64,000 nucleotides of DNA, from NCBI GenBank assembly GCA_008508345.1, contig QNGE01000754.1, positions 3,694 to 67,693 of the forward strand. Direction: 5' to 3'. Shown here one piece after another: positions 34,501 to 46,500 of this stretch. Positions within the stretch are counted from its first letter, which is position 1; every line of letters begins with the position of its first letter. Both the position numbers and the translations under genes were made by a program. The stretch comes from Paragonimus westermani. Lineage: Eukaryota; Platyhelminthes; Trematoda; Plagiorchiida; Troglotrematidae. Below the pieces are notes generated by a model, which saw nothing but the letters and a program-made list of their open reading frames with translations, was not told where the DNA came from and searched no databases.

Positions 34501-37500
34501 AGCGTGTCGTCTCCGAAATAAGCCATACCAACGACAAAAACAGAAAGAATGCACAGGTCTGAAGCATGCAGACCAATCTGCTATTAGCCCACAACCACCA
34601 ATTCGAAAGCATGAACTCGAACCATGGCTGTTCATTGCACAGCGTAGGGAATAATTAGAAAAGTGGTTTTAGATTGCACGCTCAAACATCGTACAGCAAA
34701 CAAAGCAGTGTCAGATTCCACACAACTGGAACGATCTATCACAACAGCGAAGAGGTGCGAAGCTGACTGCAAACTCACTTATCACCTTGCGATAGTTCAT
34801 CGCTCAGCAAATTCAACGAAGCAGCAGCGGCATCCGTAGAGAACTGATTCACGGTTTTTGTCACAGATAAGCCGCGTTCTTCAGCCTCGTTTCCACGTAC
34901 GTAGGGGACGAATAGTTCAATGTGTTCCAAGCTATCTACTTCAGGGTCCTCTCCTGAAATCGCAGTTCCGATCTGCTCGGAGAGATTCACCGTGCGATCG
35001 AAGATTGATGGCTGAGTGGAGAATATAAAGACCCAATGGTTAGGTAATGGGAATTTAATTACTAGAATAGCCCTCAGATGTGGACATACCTCGTACGTAA
35101 CAAAAAAGGCTACGCTAGACTAACAATGGACAGACAACATAAACATAAGTTCACAGAATCAAGTAGGTATTGGGGGACCACCTTTGTTATCGGCTGATAA
35201 TAAGTCTGCGCTGAAAACAGCAGGCAACCATGGTCGACCCAATGAGGAACAAAGAAATTTACGAGCAAAGACGTATGCGATGGAGGCAACAGGTCAAAAG
35301 CTAAATTACATCACGAAAATCGGTAAGCTAACTTGAAGAATAGGGTGAGAGCTTGCCAGTAGCATATTTTCACCTATCCACCGTGCGGCATACAGCAGAT
35401 AGGGCGATCCGGTTTATAATGCGCGATGGCTGATGCAGTATGGTGTTCGGTTTAGGTTTCGTAATTAGGGTTTACGTGGGCTTTGGATATTGCCAGGACG
35501 CCCGGACCTGGACAGGAGAGCGATTAGGGTTCTCAACCAAAGACATCGGCTGAAAAACCTGTACCTCAAGCCAGCGGACAACACACACACAGAAACGCAA
35601 CATCATCGGCCATCAACAACAACCGAATTGCAATAGCTACGCACACACTCGAAGGCCACATCTATAAAATTAGCATGCTCACATAAAACATACAACACAA
35701 GATAAACTGTTGTAGAGACAAACAAGTCACATGCACAAAACGAGACCACGCGAGAAGGAACATCAAACAGAACCAAAACAACACATCCACAACGAGAGTA
35801 TCTTCCTTTTGTCTGGATGCTCCCCTTTGACCAATCAGACTGCTGAACCTGCAAAATCCGATGTCCTAATCAACACAGACCGCCGGACTAAAACAGCACA
35901 CAAGCCTGACCGCCATGTCAAGGTAGTGTGCACGATCGGATTCAGCCACCTCAACCAAAATATTTTCATTGTAGAAGAGGAACAAAGGTTTCATTTTCTT
36001 CAACATGAAACAGTCCTATTTGTTCGATTAGGAACAACTAAATAAGGTGACCAGTATAGGACGTATTGAAAAGTACTCTTGGGACGTGGTCACGTGTCGC
36101 GGAGGCTACTTCACAGTAGTATAAGTGTATATCGAGGTGTGACCGGAAATGACCCTGTTGAGGAGAGAAGAGTTCTTACCAAAAGTCAAATACTCACTAT
36201 AAAGTGGTTATGTGATCGATCCGACAAGTAATTCCTTGCCGTTGCTGTATCAGCATAAGTCCCTCAATCCGAAATCAAATGAGGCCCGTTAAACGCAGTA
36301 CGCCAGTTCTATCAGGACAAAAGTTATTGACCCTGACATTCCGTCTCTTATGGCCAACCGACTGCAGGAAAGTACAATTAGGGACATAATATCTCATTAT
36401 TCATCACGGCTTCCGAGAATCAATGTTTCACCGTTTGTATTACAACTTAAAGCAGTTTGGAAAATGGCACGATCATTTTATCGTTTGCGTTCGCAAACGA
36501 GAAAGGCTGCTTTTGTTTTTAAAATAAGAATATTTTTAATTACTCGACTTCTCACAACAGCTGCAATCGTTCGTCTAAACCACTATGGTATTTAGAAACT
36601 GGACATCAGATCGCTTAACGGCTAGATCACCCTTTACGTTATGCTATTCATCGACTCATTGAGTAGAGTTCCATTATACGCACTGCGGTAACGCAACAAG
36701 GTCAATCCAGCTGATTATTGACTAATCGATTCGAGACAACGCAGGCCTAGACAAACTGCAAAAAAGTTCACTGGTTGACATTTTTTTCGCTCCGTCAATA
36801 GTAATCTGTGGGGTCAGACATACAATCCAAAATAAAGCATGTATTCAAAGTGGATCAAAGCTCAAGGGATCTCCAGAAAATCACAAGTGGTTGTTCAAAC
36901 ATTTTGTGTTACTTATGACCTCTGAGTTGAATATCTGTGGTGAAAATCTAGATTCGCCGATTATCCAAACCCCGACACAACAGAAGATCTGACAAACGGC
37001 CAATCCAAATATCGCGTTAAAGATACAACATCAGGATTGGACGAACGGTCTCAGTGTTGTGCCTTCCGTTATTCGCCAATTCATCTGTTCCGTATTCCAC
37101 CAATTAACATACAGTTTATGATGCTGCATGTGCTAATGAGATCAGACAATGACAGCTGTGATTTCTTTAATACTGTTGTACATCCGTAAATTCGACCTCT
37201 CAATTCACGAATAACAATTGCTTGCTGCTACCAGTACCAGTTCTTCTTATTACTTACGTGGGAGGTTCCAATTCCTAGGGCTATTCGAAGTCCCTAATTC
37301 TGAGTATCACAGACTGGCGTCGCGGAATGGAACTGCCTGCAATCGAGCAATTAAATCTTCACGCTGGTGCGAGTGAAATTGAGGAATGAATCGAACGATT
37401 TGAACTGTGGTGCAGCATTCGTCGTGATGTGAAGAAGGAAAATCCATCAGCCTTCTTTGTTACTGCTGCGGGTCCTGAATTGTATTCGTTACTGAAGAAT

Positions 37501-40500
37501 CTGGCTTATCCGAATGCCCCAGCTTCGTTGCCGTTCGACGAACTAAAGAAACTGCTGTTAAAACACTTGCTTCCAGTCAATTTCCAAGCCACAGAACGTG
37601 CGAAGTTCAATTCATTAGTGCGTTCAACAAGTACGAGCTTCCGTGTGTTCATTCTACAATTGCAAAAACAAGCTGCTCGTTGCAACTTTGGTGACAAGCC
37701 GGAGGAGCATCTACGTGATCGACTGATTGTTGGCGTCAGTGACACTGATCGTCAGCGTAGATCGCTGGTCAGACAAGATGTGACTTTCCAAGAGGCCGGA
37801 GACATGTGCGAGCAGAAGGATAACGCCAATGCCGCTACAGCTGATTTGAACGTCATACTATTTCGAAAGAACAAAGTGCGTACTGCCACCCGAAGTCAAC
37901 CAGTGAACAGGCTTTCTCATGCACCCACCATCAATCCCGGTTCAAAGAAATTTAACAAGTGTTTCTCGTGTGGTGATTTACACTTACGATCACGTTGCTG
38001 ATTTCGTAACGATATATGCCACTTATGCGGTGAAGCTGATCATATTAAGAAGGTATTTGGAAGTCAGACATGTCACCTGAGTCAAGTTAGAGAGACAAGT
38101 AGTATAGAACCGTCCACTGCTGTTTATTCATTACAAATGAAATCCAGGGCGGAGCAATTTCCTCATAGATGCCTCGAGTTCAAATCGGGATGTAAGTATG
38201 AATTCATTGTGGATACAGGAAGTAGCGAATCCATTATTTCCAAACCGCTACTAGATCGCATGGCCCCTGATGCTCAACTGAGACCAACAATAATGGAAAT
38301 ACGCGGAGTTACTGGTCGTCGGCTAGCTCTGCTAGGTGAAGCTGATGTAATGATTGTAGGTAATGATAATGAGCTGATTCCACTGCGTTTCTTGGTGTCG
38401 GAAGGAAGTCCAGCTATTCTGGGATTAAAAGCTTCAAAACAGCTCAACTGTGCTCTTTCTCTAAATACTACTTACAAAAATGGTCCAAGTGAAGAGTACC
38501 AAGCCCAGTTACGCAACCTGATTGTTCAGTGTTCACAACTTTCAGGAGGGATGAAAGTAGAGCCAGTAAAACTGGAGGTGCAAGGGGATCCGTCTTTTCT
38601 GAAGCGCCGAATAATACCTTATGGAATGAGAGAACATGTGCATAATGCTCTCAACAGATTGAGGGAAGACGGCATAATCTCGCAGGTTAACTCATCAGCA
38701 TGGGCCACACCAATCGTTGTGGTTATGAAAGAAGATGGAAAATCACCTAGGATATGTGGTGACTATAGATTAACGCTGAATGCAAGACTGAAAAAGTGCG
38801 TAGCAACGACTGAGAAGCCGGAGGATTTTATGAAAGCCCTGCACGGTAGCAAAGTGTTTTTCAAAATTCACATGACAAACGCATATTTAAAAATTCCATT
38901 GGAGTATGGTTCTAAGGCGATCAATACGATTACCACCCCTTGGGCATTATTTCAGTACAAGTTTTTACTGTTGGATTATACGTATCAGCTGGAATATTCC
39001 AGGCTGCGGTTGATGAAGTCATTACCGATTTACAAGGAGTACGCGCTTATCAAGATGATGTGATTATATACGCCGACAGTGCAGAGAAGCATGATAAGAG
39101 GTTGCGTTCACTTCTGGAACAATTCAGGGATAAGAACATAGCCATAAAGCCTTCAAAGTGCGTGTTCCAAGTGCGAGGGCTGAGTTTTCTTGGTTTTACC
39201 ATATGTGATAAAGGATACAGGCCGGACCCTGACCGGTATAAAGCCTGGGTTACCGTTACATTGCCAAGAGACCAGGATGAGCTGCGATCAATAATGAGAT
39301 GTTTGCCGTACTATTCTCGTTTTATCCCAAACTTTCCGGCGAAAGCACAACCATTACTTGCGGTTCAGTCAGCAGAAACATGGTCTTGGACTCAGAAAGA
39401 CGAAATTCTTCTGCGAGAATTAATAAAAGTTGTGATTGAAAGGCCGATGTTAGCCCCGTTTACTACGTCTAAAGTTACCACGCTGATCACAGATGCATCC
39501 AGTGTTGGTATTGGTGCTGTTTTCGAACATGAGGGATATCCAATAATTTGCATATCACGTTTGTTGAATAAGACTGAGCAAGGATAGTCACAAACACAAA
39601 AGGAGGCGTTAGCAGTCTACTGGGATGTCAGGAGGCTGCATACATATTTGTTTGGTGTTAGATTCCAAATTGTTACTGATCATCAACCTCTACAGTATTT
39701 ATTTGACCCCCACAAATCAACTGCCAAATCATCAGCGGTAATGATACAGCGATGGAGTCTAGTTCTGGCAGCATACGTCTATGACATCGCTCATCGTCAT
39801 GGTAAACAGATTCTTCAGGTGGATTTTTTATCACGGTATTCCAGTTTTTCAGCCGCTGAAGCTTGTTTGCTTGCTTCGCCAGCTATTCCAATAAGCCGAG
39901 AGGACTTGATCAAGACAACTAAAAACTATTATGGCACGGTAATTGCTGCGATGATCAAGGGTTGGTCGTCAAATATTAAGAAGAAACACCCAATAGTATT
40001 CCAGAACCGAGAGGAGTTGTCAATACAACCTGATGGTGTGCTGTGTCGGAGAGATCAATTGGTCATTCCACCACCGCTACGAAAGGCAGTATTGAAGGAC
40101 TTGCATAGAGGTCACCTGGGCGTGGAGAAAATGAAATCCCTGGATCGACAGATGTGTTGGTGGCCGGAGATAAACTCGGATATCAAGAGCATTGCAATGA
40201 ACTGCCATTCCTGCCTCCACAAAATAAAGACAAGGCCGAAGAATTGGACACCTTGGCCGGACAGCTACGTACCATGGTAACGGGTGCACGCAGACTATTG
40301 TGGACCACTTATTGGTAACTATCACATTCTGGTGTTGATTGATTCATACTCACGGTGGCCAAAAGTATTTATTACAACCTCACCTTCCACGGCTTTTACC
40401 ATGCAACCATTTCGTAAATATTTCAGACGTAGAGGCATTCCGCAGGTCCTGGTGTCAGACAACGGGTCACAGTTTTGTTCCGCTGAAATGAAACAGTGGC

Positions 40501-43500
40501 TTGACAGCATTGAGTGTCGTCACTTGCAAACGGCGCCTCGGCATCCATGTTCAAACGGGGCCGCAGAACATTTGGTGGAAACGCTCAAAAGTGCCGTGAG
40601 TTCCACTAATCCTAAAACATTTGCTGAACTGCATGTGTTTCTTGATAACTTTCTGCTTCCGCACAGGAACGCAGCCCATGGCACAACGAAGGAGATCCCA
40701 GCGGTGCAATTTAAATCAAGACGACTAAGAGCATCACTTCAGTGTGTAGATTCAACGGATGTGATATATTTTCGTGGAAACGACTTGCGACCTGCCAAAG
40801 GATTGGTCACTCGCCAGCTAGGCAGCACAATGGTAGAAATTACTGACCTGCACGATGCCACCATTCGTCGGAGACACACTGACCAAATCCAGTTTCAAAG
40901 CACTGAAAAAGTGGCCATGGAGGAAGCAGAACACCCTGTGCTGCAAGAGTTCGATGCCCCGAGAAGATCAGAACGATTGGCAAATATGAATGCGGAGGCT
41001 TCTAGAAGAGGGGAAGGTTGTGATGGAAATCTCGATTCACCGATTATCCAAACCCCGACACAACAGAAGATCTGACAGACGGCCAATCCAAATATCGCGT
41101 TAATGATACAACATCAGGATTGGACGAACGGTCTTAGTGTTGTGCCTTCCGTTATTCGTCAATTCATCTGTTCCGTATTCCACCAATTAACATACAGTTT
41201 ATGGTGTTGCATGTGCTAATGAGATCAGCCAATGACAGGCTGTGATTTCTCTAATACTGTTGTACATCAATAAATTCGGTGTCTCAATCCATGAATAACA
41301 ATTGCTTACTGCTGCCAGTACCAGGTCTTCGCCTTATTACTTGCGTGGGAGGTTTCAATTCAAGTACGATTTCTAGGGCTATTCGAAGTCCCTAATTCTG
41401 AGTATCAAAATGTCCCTTCGCGAGTAGACTTTCGAACGTTTTAAAACGGACGAATGTGTTATATGAATCAAGCCCCGTAAGAAGTAAGTTTCACGACTGC
41501 TTGCGTACGGTAGTTCAACCATCAATAAACGAACTAACCTTATTTGCACGATGCTCTTTGATGTGTTGTTGACGTGCCGCATGCTTGGCGATAGCCTCGG
41601 CGTAAATTTTGCGTTTTTTTGTTATCACGTCGAAAACCGCTGGATTGGACTGACGACCAAGTGCCTCAAAGATAGTCTGAGAGAGGTAATAAAAACGTCT
41701 GTTTAATGAACATTTATTGTTGGAATGACCAAAATGATTTTTGTCTGTCGGAATCGTCGTTTTTTTATTCTTAGTGTTACGGAGAAATTGTGGGCGAGAT
41801 GTCCACTGAATAGACGTCCAAACAGACAACGTAAACCGACTTTAGTAGGCAAAGATGGTGGTGACAGCTCAGTCACAAAGGAGTGATGAACTATAGATAG
41901 GGATAAGTCAGATAAAATTAAGCAGATGCAGAGAAATATATTGTCTGGATACGCATTAAAAGCATTGTAACACAGGGCCATAACGTTTAAACGCAAAAAC
42001 TTCACGTGTGTTGAGATAATTTCGGACGCTTTTTTTGATGACCGGACTCCTGATCCAACGCCCAATCCACATTAAGCAATCATAGCCATTCACATAGAGT
42101 GTCGTAAAATTATGTTCGTGTATTCAAACTACGTCAGGACACTATCTGTCTCCAAGTTCCATGGCCTAACGGTACAACACAAACTATTGGAAAAAATCGG
42201 AAATATTCATGGGTTACGCACTTCATTGATTCACGAAACTTTATAAACACTCAAGTGAGGTTCTGTATACATTTTTTGTCAAGTTTAACTTATGTGAACA
42301 GCTAAGACAATAAACGAAAAGAATAAACAAACCGGAAGCTTGAGCTCACGAATGACATCAAGGACCTCTGCATCTGCAGCATCTTCTGTTTCCGCTGTCA
42401 AAGGAATACGATTGATTTCAATAACAAATAAGGTTAAATTTTACTTGGTCAGTACGACAAAATACAATTTGCGGTCTACAAGGCTCATCACACGGACTGA
42501 ACAGGCGTTGGCAGAGATGACAGCGCACTAACTATAAAAGGAAATTAGGGGTTTTTGTGGATGATAGCTGCACAAGTACAATTGGGGGATGTTTGCCAGC
42601 AACTATAGAACAGTGGAAACAGATTTGTCGGTAAAGCAGAAGAGCAGACACGATGCGAGCTAGCAAACTACACTCAGACGACGAATAGTTTGTGAACTTC
42701 TCTTCAGTAAGTCCAAAGCACCGATGAAAGTCAATAAAAAAATGTCCGCAACCTGTCTGAAGATACTGATGTGATGCTGTGTGTGCGATTCAAATCTGAA
42801 CAGATGATAACAAACGCATCGAGAAGTCTGACCGGGGGCTCAAGTAGGCCATTTGTCATGTCCAAAATCGATAGCCGTCAACTCCACAGACAGGTTAACT
42901 CCACCAGGTGTATCTACGGCGCAGGTGCATTTCAGGTGTCGACTCTTGTCTGATGTTTGTTGACCGCGTCACCGTCCCTGCCTTCCTCCGTCAGATTGTC
43001 CCCAGAGAGAGTATCATTCAGTGCACCTCAGTGCTGGCGGATATATGAAATCGACTGCTAGAAGTTACATGTCTACTGGCCTGGGAAGACAGCCAGATTG
43101 AACACCTAGCCAGACAATGCAGTCACCGTTGCTAAGCCGCCGAAAACGCGCCTCGGGTGAAGTTCCAGTCGTCAAAACAATCCGACCATTTTAGTTGTGG
43201 CTATATGTGAACTTTGGTGGAACCTTCGAAATTGTGATACATCTAGTGGATACGCAGTCCAAGCGGCCAGAAATTTTTTCGCTGATCCACGTCACAGCTT
43301 CAATCATAATCACCTCTTTGAGACCAATCTTCAGCCAAAATGTCTTTCCAGAGATCGCAGCTCACCTCGATCCAGTTCTATTGACAGAACGACACTTAGC
43401 ATCCGGACATATTACCCTGAAACTTAGAAATCAAGCGTCGAGAACACAAATCTAAGTAATGTCAACCTCGTCAACGGTAATATTTAGACGAAGCAGGGAG

Positions 43501-46500
43501 CCGAGGACTCTACAGTTAAGATGACAGATAGTAAACACCTACCCAATGCAGCTCGATCACTGCCACAGGCCAGTACCAGTGATGTTCAACAAAGGCATGC
43601 CGGGAAAAGACCAATTTCCCAAAAATTCGTTTTAATCGACAAGAAACATGGAATCGTCATTTTGATGGGGTTGGACAACGCCGTTTTCAGTTTTAATTTT
43701 CAGGCCTAGTTCAACTTAATCCATTGCTTAACTTAGTTTAAAAAACCTACGAATAAATTAGTTAGGCACCCGTATTTCCCCCACAGGATGATCAACAAAT
43801 AAAGCTCGTTAAAAGTTTGTCCCTTGCATAATTTTTCAGAGGATCCAGGCTTTGACGGTAGTGTTGTATTACTCGAACTCTTAGGTTCGTGATGCTCTGT
43901 GATGTCGTGCGATCAAGATACTAATCATGGTTCTGTCCCGTTCTTGCATTTTTTATCTCACAAGAATCAAGGCCATACGGCCCGCCTAAAATACACAGGA
44001 CGAAATACCACTCAGACCGATAACTGACATGTGCAACTCCCCCTACTATGCAGCCGCACAGTAGCCATTAGAAATCCTGGAACGAGTGAAGAAAGAAATA
44101 ATCACATACAGTTTAGAAGATACTTTCGAATTCGTGTACTCTTCTGTAAACCTCAACATAACGGACAAGAAAATGATGTCTCTTGATGTATCTTCACTGT
44201 TTACTAAAGTACCATTGACAGAAACCATTAACCTTTTATGTGACCACATCGAGAAACATCAAATTAACGTTGGACTGTCCGTAGATCTTAAAGAATTATT
44301 GTTCTGCACAAGCAATATCCAGTTTCAATTTGACGAAGAGCTATGTCGTCGAATTGATGGTGTTGCTGTGGACTCTCCGCTGGGACCAGTTCTTGCCGAC
44401 ATGTTTATGAGCATGCTAGAAAACAAGTTGGATGATTTTATTAAAACAACAAGCTACTACCGAAGATATGTAGACGATATCTTTTGCACAGTAGACTATT
44501 GAGAAAACACCCAAACACTACTAGATATTTTTAACAAGGGGGAGGAAATTAGCGGGCGAATGTCCTTTCTTGAGGTGGTACTGACAAGCAGATCACATGG
44601 TTCACTACAGAGGAGCGTAGTTAGGAAGAAAACATGGACTGGCCAAGACCTGCACTTTCATAGCTACGTACCGATCGGTCTCAAACGTGTTCTGACACGT
44701 TGCCTGACGAACACAGCAAAGAGGATCTCTGCAGATGACACGATAGAGGAGGAACTAAAGAACTTACGGAAGATTTTTAGCATTAATGCCTACCCAGAGT
44801 TCATCAGCAGCAACACGCAGGATAGACAACCGCGACTTTTAGTGGGCATTGCCGATAAAAAGAACCTCTACTTATCGTTACCATTCAAGGATGGCGCAGC
44901 GGCAGAGTTGATATCACATCAAATCGCCAATGCCAGTAACACGATTTATTATGTCACTAGTTCTGTTGTCACATTTCACTCGAAACGGGCGATTCCACTG
45001 AACTTAATGATAACGTGCTCAATAACGTTGCCTCTTTTTTGACTTATTAATTTGACTGTTCCTGTGGTTCAGCATGTATAGGTCGCACTTCCAAGCATTT
45101 ATTTGAAACAGTCCGTGAATACTGCCCTGCTTGGCTTCACTCTGGGACAACAAAACGCGTCAGTTCATCCATCCTGGCCCATTTGATCGATTGTAGTCAA
45201 CATACAGGCACGAAGATAGCTTTTCGTACCGTCTATCGGGTCCCGGTCACTCTGTCGTGGAAGGTCAAATGCCACATCCTGTGGATAGCCGAAGCGGTCA
45301 TAATCCGACTACGTCACCTGGATCTGTGTGCATAAACAATTCGTTCAAACCCTGGGGCTTCCTTGGCCTAATGTGGCTGCCCAACCCGTAAAACAATCTG
45401 TTCCCGTCCCACTGTCCCATCCTGATTAATACTGACCAACCAGGCCCGACTTCGTTTGTGTTCCTAATCACACCGAAGTATTGTTAATCAGTTGTCCAAT
45501 CAAACTGTCCCCTCATTAATCTCTGATCAATAATGTCCCAACTCGCCACTTAGTTTTATACGATTGTACCAGCGAAAGAGAAGAATTGATCGAAAACAGT
45601 CTGTCCGCTGGAACTTCGTTTTACATCTGAGGTAATTCTCCCGCTAGTGCCTCCCCAACATCTTTCAAAGTTGCCGGCATGAGATTATCTGGGCCAACAG
45701 CCCTATGACGTTTGAGAACAAAAATGTAATAGCAGACTTCAGTTTTGGTAGATGTTTCTAAATCTATCCACCAAGACACCACATTGCAGATTCGTGACGG
45801 TAACACATCAGGAACATGATGTCTGAAAAGTGGTACCGGTTCTAGCATACTGACACTCACCCATTGCCTGGTGGTACAAACTTTTGAGGCAACTATCCAG
45901 TCTTCGAAAAGAAGTGGTTCAACTCATTTTAAGCGCGCTAACTACAGCTCAAACTACGTGGATATGATCCGACTAGAATGGTCGAACATTTCACGGGGAC
46001 AATAATGTGACTCTATTTAGGCGTTCAAATTGTCACAAACATAGGCCTACTCGATCACCTGACCTTATCTCCACAGACTATTTAAACGGAATGATTCCCA
46101 AAAATACAGAACAAGTACCTCTATAACTGAGATCAGCCTCATTGACAGCACAATAGCATGCCGGTTGAGCAACAAGGCACTAATAACTAAAACGCTAATT
46201 TCACGGTCAATTCATACTGACTGTGTTGGTAAACTTCTTTCAACCTTGAAGGGTGACCATGCCGAGTGGAGAAAAACACGGTAGGCTCGTGTGAAAATCA
46301 AGTAATCCAGATAGGCATGGTACTTAACAAAGGTCATCTGGCTGACTGATGACAAAAAAGCGAGTGTCTTGCAAGTGCAGCTAGTCAAGAGTCAGTTGTG
46401 CTTGTTTTTATGCCAGATATAAATCGATTGACCGATATTAACTGACCAAGCGGTTTGGTCGATGTACAACGTACGTGTCTCGTCTGTGTGACCCGAAAGA

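Larger units (their letters stand above)
36936..41407 (+). mobile_element. Ty3/gypsy LTR retrotransposon, nearly full length
   Basis: About 4.5 kb inside DDX54 intron 12, antisense to the gene. The order is LTR, gag, protease, reverse transcriptase, RNase H, integrase, polypurine tract (41004-41017), LTR. Protease before RT and integrase last with HHCC and DDE identifies Ty3/gypsy. Lesions are few: in-frame stops at 37387, 37999, 39585 and 40278 and one frameshift near 38960. No target-site duplication is clear at the borders (ATATC before, AAATG after). Moderate LTR divergence means it is neither brand new nor ancient. Confidence 0.92.

Noticed and set aside
34786..35011. DDX54 exon 13 ending at CAAG|GTGATA
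   Set aside because: Leaves one base whereas exon 14 needs two; GATAA|GTGAGT at 34779 is both stronger and in phase.
41515..42065. Separate gene from overlapping minus-strand frames
   Set aside because: Only 41539-41676 has similarity (DDX54 exon 12); the remaining frame is intron.
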